A stretch of 64,000 bases of DNA from Megascapheus bottae (taxonomy: Eukaryota > Chordata > Mammalia > Rodentia > Geomyidae), in NCBI GenBank assembly GCA_024803745.1, contig JANJXV010000043.1, positions 5,043,518 to 5,107,517 of the forward strand, written 5' to 3'. The position numbers and the translations under genes are program-made. The number at the start of each line of letters is the position of its first letter. The stretch's first letter is position 1. The notes under the pieces are model-generated. The model had not been told where the DNA came from, searched no databases, and saw nothing but the letters and a program-made list of their open reading frames with translations. Shown piece after piece: positions 44,330-55,429 of this stretch.

Positions 44330-44333
<4 letters not shown>

Positions 44334-44380
<47 letters not shown>

Positions 44381-44612
44381 TGTGCCTAGACATGGGCCTT
44401 GAACTCTAACCATGGCACTGTCCCTCAGCTCCTTTTGCTCAAGGCTAGCACTCTACTATTGGAGCTGCATCTCCACTTCTAGCTTTTTCTGTCATTATTT
44501 GGAAATAAGGGTCTCATAGACTTTCCTGCCCAGGCTGGCTTTGAACTGCCATTGTCAGATCTAAGACTCCTGAGCAATGATGATTACAGAGATGAAACAC
44601 CAGTGCCAGCTT
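44334..44612 (-). mobile_element. B1/ID SINE, minus strand, with (TG)n tail (unit C)
   Basis: The TG run 44334-44382 is followed by a full dimer ('gggccttgaactctaacc' to 'tgaaacaccagtgcc'). Fuller than its ortholog in B. Confidence 0.88.
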
Positions 44613-44748
44613 TGACTGGAATTTTTTTCTTATCCTCCCCAATATTTTGCTGGCATATTTGACTGACAATGTATGGTTTGTTTCCCATTAGTGTCCATAA
44701 CAAAATCTAGCCAACAAAAGAATTATTAATAAGGAAGAATTCCTCTTC

Positions 44749-45050
44749 GTGTGTATCTGTGTGTGCATGTGTGTCTGTGTGTGTGGGGGGTGTGTGTTTG
44801 TGTGTCTGTGTCTGTGTGTGTGTGCCTGCATGTACATGTGCCAGTCATGGGTCTTGAACTGTGCACCTGGGCACTGTCTCTGAGCTTCTGAGGCATACCA
44901 AGTGAACTAGAGCTCACATGTGGCTTTTTAGTAATTAATCAGGAATGAGAATGTCATGGATTTCCCTGCCTGAGCTGGCTTCACACCCTGATATGTCAAT
45001 TTCAGCCTCTTAGTAGCTAGAATGCCAGCTGTGAGCCACCTACCCTCACT
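44749..45050 (-). mobile_element. B1/ID SINE, minus strand, with TG-rich tail (unit C)
   Basis: Ortholog of 33115-33405; the tail has TG, TC and G-run interruptions. Confidence 0.86.
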
Positions 45051-45322
45051 TAGTTTTGCACATGCACACTGACTTCTGTGTGCACAGAATGGATTTCTAT
45101 GTATACCAACTGGAAAAAGGGGTTTTGCTGTGGTATTTCCACACGGGCATATATTGTGGTTTGATCAAAATAAACCCCTATGTAACTCTTTTTTGGCACA
45201 TAGTTCAGCCCCGATTTCAAGGTTTAGTGGATTTTCATCTTCATCTTCACATATATTCTGCATTATTCAACCCCACCATTCCTTCCCGGTCCCTCAGGCT
45301 TGTGCCCATAAACATTTACATT

Positions 45323-45325
<3 letters not shown>

Positions 45326-45399
<74 letters not shown>

Positions 45400-45406
45400 T
45401 AGAGCA
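45326..45406. repeat. (TA)n(GA)n compound microsatellite
   Basis: About 17 TA units followed by about 19 GA units and GATA. It sits where units B and D have GATA-type arrays, so the locus has changed repeat motif between copies. Confidence 0.96.
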
Positions 45407-45521
45407 TTGAGCATATGAATCAAATTCATTCAGTTTATTATTGCATGATCCATTAATTCTGCTGATTTCCATAAAATAGGTTCCTGCTCCAGAGCATGAA
45501 ATCTCACACATGTGTTGTATA

Positions 45522-45531
45522 TTGTGTGTGT

Positions 45532-45582
<51 letters not shown>

Positions 45583-45775
45583 TGTGTGCCAGTCCTCAGG
45601 TTTAAACTCAGAGTTTCTGAGACTTCTTACTCAAGGCCATTGCTAGACCCACTGTCATCTTTTTAGTGCTAAAAATATAGATAAGAGTCTGACCGACTTT
45701 TCTTGTGCAGAATGACTTATAACCCCAAGCCTTAACTCTCCACTTACTGAGTAGCTGGGATTACAGGCATGAACT
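45522..45775 (-). mobile_element. (TG)n and B1/ID SINE, minus strand (unit C)
   Basis: TG/AGTG run 45522-45588 at the tail of a minus-strand dimer ('caggtttaaactcagag' to 'tagctgggattacaggcat'). Confidence 0.86.
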
Positions 45776-46387
45776 AAATGCACTAATCACACTTTGTTAT
45801 TTTAATGATATTGTGTTCCTTTCTCCTCAATTCTATGTAGCTGGTAGTCTCTTTTTTACCCTATCTCATATTTTAGAAGAAATCACCTAGAAGGAATTCT
45901 CTGTCTGGAGGCATCCACAGCCATGTTGACCAGCCATGCTATATTCCATCCACATCCAGGAACTCCATGTACTGAGATCTTCCCCACAAATGCTCCCATT
46001 CCTGAGAGAGATGCTCGCTCCATGGGCTGCACACAACGGGAGGACAACTCGATCCTATTACATGGTGAAAATTCCCTGCACCAGGAAAATAGGTAAAAGA
46101 ATTAATTGGGCCTGAGAGTTGGAAGTGCTTCCTGAAAGGTGAAGGCAGTGGAAAACTGGACAGAGAAATGGAGAGAGGAAAGGTGGGCAAAATCATTCCT
46201 AATATTCAGTGTACAAATGTGAAGCTGGAACTGGGTAAACTGAGGGAGGGGTTGGACTGGGAGGGGTCAGGGAGAGCATGGAAGGAGTGACATAGATAAA
46301 ATGTCCTTGTACTCACAAACTGATCATTGAATTATAGCCACATAGTGCCACTACTTAAAAGCAAGGTTCAGAAAAATACATTTAATA

Positions 46388-46575
46388 GGGACTAGAGCAA
46401 ATCCTAGTGGTAGAGTGCTTGCCTAGAATGCAAGAATACCCGAGTTTGATTCCTCAGTACCACATATATAGAAAAATCCAAAGTGGTGCTGTGGCTCAAG
46501 TACTAGTGCTCTAACTTTGACAGGCCCACGGACAGTGCCCAGGCCTTGAGTTCAAGCCTCAGGACTAGCAAAACA
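46388..46575 (+). mobile_element. ID-like dimeric SINE upstream of intact receptor
   Basis: Ortholog of 35991-36180; B box 'agtttgattcc' well kept. Confidence 0.88.
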
Positions 46576-46791
46576 CAAAATCTCTGAGTAAATGAATACA
46601 AGACAGGGATATTTACACACATATTACAATATAAAAGTAAGTGGAGGCAAACTTGGCTGTGCATGTCAACCCCGGGGGAGCCATTAGGAAACAAAAAAGG
46701 CATCTGGCAGGGGAAGGGCATGACCACCTGAACTGGCAGTGGGCATTGATTGAACTTTTCCTTACTTGCCCCAAGGAAAACAGCCAGGGCT

Positions 46792-47739
46792 ATGGCAGCA
46801 CAAAACCACACAGGGGAATCACCATTCCTCCTCTTGGGCCTCTCAGATGACACTCAACTCCACCCCATCCTCTTTGGGCTCTTCCTGTCCATGTACCTGA
46901 TCACCGTACTCGGAAATCTGCTCATCATCCTGGCAGTCACCTCTGACCCCCACCTCCACACCCCCATGTACTTCTTCCTCTCCAACCTGTCTTTTGTGGA
47001 CATCTGTTTTACTACTACTACCATCCCCAAGGTGCTGGTGAACATCCAGACCCAGAGGAAAGACATCTCCTACCCAGAGTGCCTCAATCAGGTGTATTTC
47101 TTCATGATTTTTGTTGGAATGGATAATTTCCTATTGACCGTGATGGATTATGACCGCTTTGTGGCCATCTGTCACCCACTGAACTACCCAGTTATCATGA
47201 ACCCTCACTTCTGTGGCCTCCTTGTCCTCGTGTCTTGGCTTCTCATTTTCTGCATCTCACTACATCATATTCTACTGATGAGGAAATTAATCTTCTCCCT
47301 GGGAACAACCATCTCCCATTTCTTCTGTGAACTAGCTCAGGTTCTCCAAGTGGCCAGCTCTGATACCCTCATCAATGACATCTGGATGTACTTGGATTTT
47401 GTGCTGTTCTGTGTGTTTCCTGCCTTAGGAATCTTCTTCTCTTACCATCAAATCCTATCCTCTTTAATGAAGCTGCCCAACACGGCTAGCAAGCACAAAG
47501 CCTTCTCCACCTGTGGCTCTCAACTCTGCATGGTCTCCTTGTTCTACGGGATAGGACTTGGGGTGTACCTCAGCTCTGCAGTGTCCTCCTCTGCCCACAG
47601 AAGCAAGGTGGCCTCGGTGATGTACACAGTGGTCACTCCCATGCTGAACCCCTTCATCTACAGCCTGAGGAACCAGGACGTGATGGGGGCCCTGGAGAGA
47701 CTGCCAGGCAGGGTGGTCTCCTGTCGTGATGGATTGTGA
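46792..47739 (+). CDS. Intact odorant receptor, OR7-like (315 aa)
   Basis: Single-exon class II odorant receptor, a seven-helix G-protein-coupled receptor of the olfactory cilium that would signal through G-olf. The start chosen is the ATG at 46792, giving M-A-A-Q-N-H-T with an N-glycosylation site at residue 5; the frame extends 14 codons further up without an ATG. Motifs: GN (41-42) in TM1, [10 protein letters not shown] (55-64), conserved Cys97, [13 protein letters not shown] (120-132) at the end of TM3, HFFCEL in loop 2, KAFSTCGS before TM6, and [12 protein letters not shown] in TM7. The length is normal for the family. Oddities: residue 119 is Asp (MDYDRF) where nearly all receptors have Ala, and TM6 reads SQLCMV for SHLSVV. 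It is open throughout, but whether it couples to G protein is uncertain. The A and B paralogs are pseudogenes. Confidence 0.93.
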   Translation: MAAQNHTGESPFLLLGLSDDTQLHPILFGLFLSMYLITVLGNLLIILAVTSDPHLHTPMYFFLSNLSFVDICFTTTTIPKVLVNIQTQRKDISYPECLNQVYFFMIFVGMDNFLLTVMDYDRFVAICHPLNYPVIMNPHFCGLLVLVSWLLIFCISLHHILLMRKLIFSLGTTISHFFCELAQVLQVASSDTLINDIWMYLDFVLFCVFPALGIFFSYHQILSSLMKLPNTASKHKAFSTCGSQLCMVSLFYGIGLGVYLSSAVSSSAHRSKVASVMYTVVTPMLNPFIYSLRNQDVMGALERLPGRVVSCRDGL

Positions 47740-48137
47740 AGCAGAGAACAAAGTAGTCCATTGGAAGTGGGAAGACAAATTGTCTGAATATCAGATCAGT
47801 GATACTTTTCCTTCATTATAGGATTCAGTGTATATATATGTATGGACTCTTCCATCTAGAAAAGACGTACTTATTCACGCTTACCACCAAAGCCCCTTTG
47901 GCTTTGTCTGTTGATGTTTGGACGTCTATGTTTCAAGGAAATTTACTTGCTATCCATCAGAAGAACAGCTTCTGTTTTCAGTGTGAATTTTTCTTAATAT
48001 TCCCATTTTGTTACTGTTGCACAACTTTCGTGGGCATTTCCAATTGAACATAGAAAGCACTTATCACAATCGAAGTTTACACAGTATCCCTGTAAGTTAT
48101 CCTCTTCTATATTAATTATTCCTCCTCAAACACAAAA
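47740..48137. other. Downstream flank / possible 3' UTR of intact receptor
   Basis: Colinear with 24913-25280 and, apart from the LINE-1 insertion, 37310-38700. No clear AATAAA close to the stop codon was seen, so the transcript end is not defined. Confidence 0.4.
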
Positions 48138-48205
48138 CTTCTTCTTCTCCTCCTTCTCATCCTTCTTTACCTCCTCCACTTCTTCCTCCTCCACCTCCTC
48201 CTCCA
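48138..48205. repeat. (CTT/CCT)n repeat (unit C)
   Basis: Trinucleotide tract orthologous to 25280 and 38700. The SINE that follows in A and B is deleted here: the tract joins directly to 'aagaatccaaa'. Confidence 0.92.
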
Positions 48206-48565
48206 AGAATCCAAATAAAACCCAACACTATCAGAACAACAGTTGTGTACTTACATGAGAGATTTTGTTTTAAGTTTGAGGGCAATTCTTTTTTTTTCTT
48301 TACTAATTTCTCTTTCCCACTAAGATATGAACGTGTTTCCATGATAGCTATAATAAGTGACATCCTCAGACAACAGACAATAGTCTGAGGATGTCTGTTT
48401 CTTCTCAAACTCACCAGAATTGTTGTTGTTGATTTTCTTCCCAATTGTCATAATACAGGATCAAAGTGTTTTATTGATTTTCATATCCTATGTAGTGAAA
48501 AGGTTGAATATTTATCTATGGATTTCTTTATGGCCATTTTTACATCTCTTAAAGATTGTCTTGGC

Positions 48566-48775
48566 TGGGACCAGTGGCTCACATCTGTAATCCTAGCTAC
48601 TCAGGAGCTTCAAATTTGAGGATCACAATGGAAAGCCAACCTAGGTATTTATCTGCAATTGACTGCTAGAAATCCAGAAATGGTGCTGTGACTCAAGGGG
48701 TAGAGGAGTAGCCTTGAGCTGAAGAGCTCAAGAACAGCAACCAGGCCCAGAGATCAAGCCCTATCACCAACAAAA
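48566..48775 (+). mobile_element. B1/ID SINE shared by units B and C
   Basis: Ortholog of 39447-39672 at the same target site. Confidence 0.9.
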
Positions 48776-49213
48776 AAAATGAATGTGTAAACAAATCAAC
48801 ATTATGTTATCAACATTTTTCCTCATTGTGAAATCAACTTAATTGTGGACAATTAATTTTTGGTGTTGAGTATCTGAAAGGCTTTCCTTCTACCTCCTGG
48901 GACTGGGACTCTTTGTAAGTGAATGCCCCACACACTCCTCTCATTCTCATCAGCCTTTCCCGTGCTCTGAATAAAGATTTGATTTATGAAATCCCTTTTG
49001 TCAATTTTTCCTCCTATTTAATGAAATACTACAGAACTTTCCAGAAAGTACTATTCTAGGCTATATCTCCAGTTATGTTCTCTATGGTTTCCTCTTGTAA
49101 TTTCAGCTTCAGGTCTTACAGGCGGAGATATAGGATGGCGCCTCCAAGCCAGGTTGGGCAGGAATGTCTGTGACACTCTTATCTCTACCCATAAAACTGC
49201 TGGAAGTAAACGG

Positions 49214-49510
49214 GGCAACTTGTGCTCACACCTGAATCCTAGCTACTCGGGAGCCTGAGATCTGAGGATCACAGATCAAACCCAGCCTGGACATGAAAGT
49301 ACGTCTGACTCTTACCTCCAATTAACCACCAGAAAACTGAAAGTGGTGCTGTGGCTCAAACAAGGAGAGTGTTAGCCTTGAGAGCTCAGAGATAGTGCCC
49401 AGGCCTAGAGTTCAAGGCCCACAACAGAGAGAGGAGAGAGACAGAGAGAGAGAGAGCCAGAGAGAGAGAGAGACAGAGACAGAGAGAGAGATAGACAGAG
49501 AGAGAGGTGA
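49214..49510 (+). mobile_element. B1/ID SINE followed by (GA)n (unit C)
   Basis: Ortholog of 40108-40405. The GA tract with GACA interruptions runs from 49424 to 49510. Confidence 0.88.
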
Positions 49511-49736
49511 TCTCTCCCTAGTAAGGAAACAGCAAACAATGTACTGAATGAAGAAACCTGGAAGGTTGTAAGATCTAAATTACACAGGATCCCGCATTCT
49601 CCATGTCACTCAGCACTGTGTCCCAGCCAGAGCAATCCATCAAGAGAAAGAAAAAACGTGCATCCAAATTGGAAAAACAAAACCCAAAATGTCACTGTGT
49701 GTATAAGATGTGACCTGCACTAAAGTAACTCCCAAA

Positions 49737-49963
49737 ATCAGTTCTGATGCCAGTGGCTCAAGCCTGAACACGCAGCTACTCCACAGGCTGAGATCTGAGG
49801 ATGGAAGCTCCCAGTCATCCTGAGCAGGAAGTCCTCTAGGACCTTATTTCCACTTACATAAGAATAAGACAGAAGTGGAGTTGTGGCAGAAGTGATAGAG
49901 CACCAACCTTGAGCACAAAAGGTATGGGAGAATCCTCCAACCCAGAACTCCAGGCCTAGAACC

Positions 49964-50018
<55 letters not shown>
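49737..50018 (+). mobile_element. B1/ID SINE with (CA)n tail (unit C)
   Basis: Ortholog of 26966-27252 with a pure CA tail from 49966. Confidence 0.88.
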
Positions 50019-50086
50019 TCCATCTTTCAATAGGATCAGGAGGGAATGATATTTTTCCAGTTTTATTTAGGGGTGTCATTTCTTTT

Positions 50087-50089
<3 letters not shown>

Positions 50090-50130
<41 letters not shown>

Positions 50131-50350
50131 GCTCTTGGAGCTTGAACTCAGAGCCTGGGCATTGTCCATGACTCCTTTTCCTCAAGGATTCTGCTCTTCT
50201 GCTTTAGCCACAGCTCCATTCTGCCTTTTTAGTGGTTCATTGAAGACTGTACAGACTTTTCTGCCCCACTGGCTTCTAACTCTAAATCCTCACATCTCAG
50301 CCTCCTAAGTATTTCAAATTACAGGCATGAGCCAGCAGCACCTAGCTGAG
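50090..50350 (-). mobile_element. B1/ID SINE, minus strand, with (TG)n tail (unit C)
   Basis: Ortholog of 27331-27598. Confidence 0.88.
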
Positions 50351-50391
50351 ATTGTTTTCTTTTTCCTTTTTCTCTCTCTTTAGTTTTTTTT

Positions 50392-50622
50392 TGTCCGTTC
50401 TTGGACTTGAAATCTGAGCCTGGATGCTGTCCCTGAGCAATTCAGCTCAACACTACCTCCCTACTCCTTGACCCACAGCCCACATCTGGTTTTCTAATGG
50501 TTAATTGCAGACAAGAGTATCAGGGACTTTAGTTCCTGGGCTGGTTTTGAACCAAGATAATCAGATCTCAGCCTCCTGAGTAGCTAGAATGACAGGAGTG
50601 AGAAAAAAACCTAGCGGAATTT
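50392..50622 (-). mobile_element. B1/ID SINE, minus strand (unit C)
   Basis: Ortholog of 27630-27862, more degraded at its right end. Confidence 0.86.
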
Positions 50623-51714
50623 TCTAAACCTGATTTCATAGAAATCCAGCCATTGGACCGAGCGGAGCATTAACAGAAAAAAGGAATTAGGGGCTGATAT
50701 GAGAGAAATGAAGAACAGAAAATACAAATGTCCAGTTAACCAGAGAAGATGCATTCATTGACTAATAAATAAATGATTATTCATTTATTTAATCCATTGA
50801 ACAGGGCACTGAGCTATTGTTGTGATATTCTGAATGGATAATAACGGTAACATATATGAGGTAACAAATATAATTGTATAGGTTTCTGAGTGTCTCAGTG
50901 TGCTGCTGTCCAAATAAAACGTGGGATTTTTATCTATAATTTCAAAGCATAAGAAACTTTAACGAAAAAAATTTAAAAATTTTTTTCCTATAGATATCAA
51001 GTGATCTATTACATGTCCAAAGATTCTTCAAGGCAGAAGCCAAATAGACATGGCTCCAGAGATTTACCCCTGTTGAAATAAATAGATCCTTTAAGGATTC
51101 CTTATTTTATTTAATCAAAACAAAAGGAAAAAACAAAAATAATATGTTCCCCATGGAATAAATTAATTCCTCTCACCCTGTAACAGCCCACAATAATGCA
51201 AGAAATTAACCTAAAAATTTATCCATGATGTCATCTTCACTTTACTTCATGGGAACAAAATGGTTTGGAGACTGGAAAGACATTTCATTTCATAAAGACA
51301 ATTATTTCATGAAAGGCAATTCATTTCATGAGGACATTTTAGTACATTCATAGATTGAGTTGCAAGAAACTGCACAAGCTTCTGACTCCCTTCTCTGAAT
51401 CCAGTCTCCATGAAAACCCCAGTCAACAAACTTCTAAGGAGGAGTTGAGGAGATAAGAAATCTTCAGTGATAACCAAAATACAGAACCATGGTAGCCTGG
51501 TAAAGACAGGGGAAATGTGAATTTATGATCAGCGAGGGAAAACAAGACAAAAAGAAAATGGGGTGAGTAGCAGGAAATCCTCTGGAATAGTGAGGATGGG
51601 AAGGGCCAGAAGGGAGCTCACATGGGCAGGTGAGGTCCCAAAACTCTAAGGCACTTGGAGTTCAGGCTTTGTGAACTCTGATTTCCTTCCTTTCTGTCAC
51701 TTGCTGCAACCTAG

Positions 51715-51853
51715 AGCGCCTTTCTCATGAAGTTCCTTTCTGGAAGGTCTCTTGATTTTCTTCACTCTTTCCCAATAATCAGCATTATCTGTCAGCTTTG
51801 CTACATCGATTATGTATTTATTAATCACCCGCTAAAGCTCCATCGTGCACCAG
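51715..51853 (+). other. Candidate 5' non-coding exon (unit D), orphan
   Basis: Same block with CCTAG before it and CACCAG/GTATTG at its end. No receptor exon follows in this unit. Confidence 0.3.
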
Positions 51854-51883
51854 GTATTGTCTTTTGGGTTCCAGGCCAGGGAT

Positions 51884-52205
51884 TTCTGTGTCTGTGTGTC
51901 TGTGTGTGTGTGCGTCTCTGTGTCTATGTGTGTCTATGTCTGGGTGTGTGTCTGTGTCTGTCTGTCTGTGTGTATATGTGTGTCTCTAGGCCCGGCCCTT
52001 CAACTCTAACACTGGCACTCTTCCTCAGCTCCTTTTTCTCAAGGCTAGCACTCTACTATTTGAGTTGCAGCTCCACGTCCAGCTTCTTCTGTCATTTTTT
52101 GGAAATAGGGCTCTCAGGGCTTTCCTGCCCAGGCTGGCTTTGAACTTCCATTGTCAGACCTCAGACTCCTGAGCAATGATGGCTACATGGATGAACCACC
52201 AGTGC
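51884..52205 (-). mobile_element. TG/TC-rich repeat and B1/ID SINE, minus strand (unit D)
   Basis: Imperfect TGTC/TG tract (51884-51990) at the tail of a minus-strand dimer. Ortholog of 44334-44612. The plus-strand frame rich in Cys and Val here is a repeat artefact. Confidence 0.85.
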
Positions 52206-52299
52206 TGGCATATTTGACCAAAAATGTATGGTATGTTTCCCAGTAGTGTCCATAACAAAATATAGCCAACAACAAATTATTAGTAAGGAAGAATTCCCC

Positions 52300-52545
52300 T
52301 TCGTGGGTGTGTGTGTCTGTGTCTGTGTCTGTGTGTGTCTGTATGTATATGCGCTAGTCATAGTACTTGAAATGTGCACCTGGGCACAGCCCCTGAGCTA
52401 CTGAGCCATAACAAGTGAACTGCAGCTCACGTGTGGCTTTTTGGTGATTAATTAGGAATGACAATCTCATGGACTTCCCTGCCTGATCCTTCAATTGCAG
52501 CCTCGTAGTAGCTAGAATGCCACCTGTAAGCCACTGGCACCCAAC
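52300..52545 (-). mobile_element. B1/ID SINE, minus strand (unit D)
   Basis: TG/TC-rich tail (52300-52350), then a shortened dimer. Ortholog of 33115-33405. Confidence 0.83.
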
Positions 52546-52829
52546 GTTCCTCACTTAGTTTTGCACATGCACACTGGCTTCAGTGTGCACAGAATGGTTT
52601 TCTATGTATTCCAACTGGAAAAGGGGGGGTTGCTGTGGTATTTTCACACAGGCATATATTGTGTTTTGATCACAATAAATTCCTCTGTAGCTCTTTCTTT
52701 GGCCCATAGTTCCTGCTCCTGATTTCAACAGGTTTTAGTGGATTTTATCTTCATCTTCACACATATTCTGTATTTCTCAATCCCACCATTCCCTCCTCGC
52801 CCTCAGGCTTCTCCCCATAAACATTTACA

Positions 52830-53260
52830 TTCATGGTAGATAAATAATAGGTATATAGGTAATAGATAATACAAAGGGAGATGCTGACAAAGATGCAGTT
52901 ACCTAGGTAGATAATCGATCAACAGACAGACAGATAGACACACAGATAATAGATGGTCTATTACATTCATACATACATCAGGAGGTAATAGAAAAAGGTA
53001 AATAGATATATAACTAATTGAGAGACAGACAGGTATGCACAAAGGTGGATAGATAATAGATACACACAGGCATACATACATACATAGACAACAGTAGACA
53101 CTTATATTGATACTGAGATCGCAGACAGTAGCCTGGTATGTATATGATAGGTAGACACATATATACATAAATAATAAACATGTGGAGGGTTAGAATGTAG
53201 GTAAGAAGATAGGTAGCTGAGTAGTAGACACAGAGATACATGGATATTAAACTGTGAAGA
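52830..53260. repeat. Degenerate GATA/GACA/CATA tetranucleotide repeat (unit D)
   Basis: Ortholog of 34250-34615. The minus-strand frames of 85-103 codons across it are low-complexity artefacts. Confidence 0.93.
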
Positions 53261-53269
53261 TGAGAACGC

Positions 53270-53420
53270 ACATACCATTTGTCTTTGTGAACCTGGGTTA
53301 TTTTGCTTCAGATGATATGATCTACACTTCCAGTCATTTTCCTCCACAGGATGGAATCCATTCTTCCTAAAGACTGAAAAATGTTCCATTATGTTTCCAT
53401 CTCTGTTCTCCATTCATCCA
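53270..53420 (-). mobile_element. Old LINE-1 fragment, minus strand (unit D)
   Basis: Ortholog of 34630-34790. Confidence 0.45.
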
Positions 53421-53819
53421 CGGAAGGACAGCAGGGCTGATTTCATTGCTTGTCTCAACCTAGAAGGCCTGTGCCTTCCTTTCCTACTCCTACTGATAAG
53501 AATCCATCTTCCCTCCCCCAGCACAAATGATTTCCATATCCAGGAAGCTTTTCTGCCCAAAACTGTCCTTCTGATTTACACAGCGGCCATTTCATGGGCA
53601 TAAAGGATGCTGTCACTGGTAATTGTTATGGAGATGACAAACACTTGCGTTCAGTCCATAAAATTTCTTTGTAAATATTACTAGACAACTTGTTCTCTCA
53701 GAGCCTTGAGCATATGAATCAACGTCATCCAATGTACTATTGCATAATCCATTAATTCTGCTGATTTCAGCATAATAAGTTCCTGCTCTAGAGCATGAAA
53801 TCTCACTCATATGCTGATG

Positions 53820-53870
<51 letters not shown>

Positions 53871-53975
53871 TGTGTGCCAGTTCTGGGATTTAGAGTCAGT
53901 GTTTCTGAGCCTTCTTACTCAAGGCAGCTACTAGATCCACTGTCATCATTTTACTGCTGAAAAGTTAGAAAGGAA
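53820..53975 (-). mobile_element. (TG)n and truncated B1/ID SINE, minus strand (unit D)
   Basis: TG run 53820-53876 followed by the start of the dimer, which is cut off by the LINE-1 3' end at about 53980. Confidence 0.83.
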
Positions 53976-53979
53976 TCTG

Positions 53980-54178
53980 ACATATTGGATAAATGCGATT
54001 TTGGTTATTTGAAATTGGATAGGGAAGGGGGGGAAACAAGATGAGGGCTGGGATTGGGGGGAAGGGAAATGGGGACCAAGACATAAGAAAAGGTATCAAT
54101 GTATATGAAGTAATACACCTTCTATCTGGTCAATATAATGTAACTCTTCTATTAAATACAATAAAAAATATGAAAAAA
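53980..54178 (+). mobile_element. LINE-1 3' end fragment
   Basis: Only the last 200 bases of a LINE-1: the G-rich polypurine tract, 'caccttctatctgg', and 'caataaaaaatatgaaaaa'. It replaces most of the SINE present in units B and C. It is a 5'-truncated insertion accompanied by a local deletion, private to D. Confidence 0.88.
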
Positions 54179-54749
54179 TGTACTAAGCTAATTACATGCT
54201 ATTTAATGATGTTGTGTTCCTTTCTCCTCATTTCTCTTTTTTACCCTCTCATATTTTGGAAGAAATCACCTAGAGGAATTCTCTGTCTGGAGACATCCGA
54301 GAACTCCAGGTACTGAGATCTTCCCCACAAATGCTCCCATTCCTGCGATAGATGCTTGCTCCATGTCCTGCAGACTACAGGAGGATGACTCGATCCTATT
54401 ACAGAGTGAAAATTCCCTCCACCAGGAAAATAGAAAAAAGAGTTAATTGCACCTGAGAGATGAAAGCGTTTCCTGAGAGTTGAATGCGCTTCCTGAGAGG
54501 TGAAGGCATTCGAAAATGTGGACAGAGAAATGGAGAGAGGAAAGGTGGGCAAAATCATTATTAATATTCAGTCTACAAATGTGAAGTTGGAACTGGGTGA
54601 ACTATGGGAGGGGTTGGATTGGGAGGAGTTGTGGATACCATAGAGAGGTGACATTGATGAAATGGTCTTGTACTCACCAAGTAATCATTGAATTATAGCC
54701 CCGTGGTACACCTACATAAGAATAAGGTTTAGAAAAATACATTTAATAG

Positions 54750-54925
54750 GGACTGGAGCAAAGCCTAGTGGTACAGTGCTTGCCTGGGATGCACGAAGAT
54801 TCGAGTTTGATTCCTCAGTACCACATACATAGAAAAAGCCAGAAGTGATTCTGTGGATCACTTAATAGTGCTCTGAATTTGACAATACCCAAATGCAGTG
54901 CCCGGGCCCTGACTAGCAAAATACA
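54750..54925 (+). mobile_element. ID-like dimeric SINE (unit D)
   Basis: Ortholog of 35991-36180 and 46388-46575; the last unit-D sequence that matches the other units. Confidence 0.87.
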
Positions 54926-54941
54926 AACACACAGAGTCAGG

Positions 54942-55107
54942 GTCCGGGAGTTTGGCCTAGTGGTAGAGGGCTTGCCTAGCACTCTAGGCACGATTCCTCA
55001 GTACCACATACATAGAAAAAAACCTGGAAGTGGTGCAGAGGCTCAAGTGGAAGACCTCTAGACCTGAGAAAGTCCAAGGACAGTGCTCAGGCCCAAGCCC
55101 GAGCCCA
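54942..55107 (+). mobile_element. ID-like dimeric SINE
   Basis: A second, better preserved dimer ('gggagtttggcctagtggta', 'ctcagtaccacatacataga') in tandem with the previous one. It abuts the LINE-1 5' end. Confidence 0.87.
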
Positions 55108-55429
55108 GACTGTTTAATTATTCTCTAGACTCAGAGGGACATAAAGACAACACAGATTGGATTGAGAGGCTTATTTTTTGGGTTTAAGTCACTTATCAGT
55201 GGTTGTATTAGACTGGTCTGTAAGTGCACAAAAAGAAAGAGTGATAACACCAATCAAAAATTGTGAACATCTAGTGTCTGCCAGCTACAGAGGGCTAGGT
55301 TGGTTATATCTGAAAAACAATAACTGTGTTTAGTACTAATCTTGCTCCCATTTTCAAATGGGCAGAACAAGAAACTCAAGAAAAATGTCAAATCAAGGAC
55401 CAACATTCCCCACCTAATGTAAACAGACA

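Larger units (their letters stand above)
41541..50654 (+). repeat. Tandem segmental duplication, unit C
   Basis: Colinear with unit B. Private to C: the LDHA processed pseudogene near its start, a TA/GA repeat in place of the GATA region, loss of the downstream CTT-associated SINE, and loss of about 85 bases including the donor of the second candidate exon. It holds the only intact receptor of the array. Confidence 0.87.
50655..54930 (+). repeat. Tandem segmental duplication, unit D (truncated)
   Basis: Colinear with the first half of units B and C, through the ID-like SINE that precedes the receptor exon. It then stops: a second ID-like SINE and a 5.7-kb LINE-1 follow, and no receptor coding sequence is found in plus orientation. 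D is therefore a receptor unit without its coding exon. Confidence 0.85.

Noticed and set aside
46750..46791. N-terminal extension of the intact receptor (14 codons)
   Set aside because: The upstream part of the frame has no ATG (it opens with TTG). The ATG at 46792 gives the usual receptor length and N-glycosylation site.
49424..49510. Regular GA/GACA repeat as a possible CRISPR-like array
   Set aside because: It is a simple sequence repeat without spacers, in a vertebrate genome. No CRISPR array is present in the window.
51727..52143. 138-codon frame beginning MKFLSGRSLDFLHSF, similar starts in units B and C
   Set aside because: The first 30 codons are shared by paralogy, but the frame shifts in B and has no ATG in A, and the rest is a translated TG repeat and SINE. 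It is better explained as non-coding exon or spacer.
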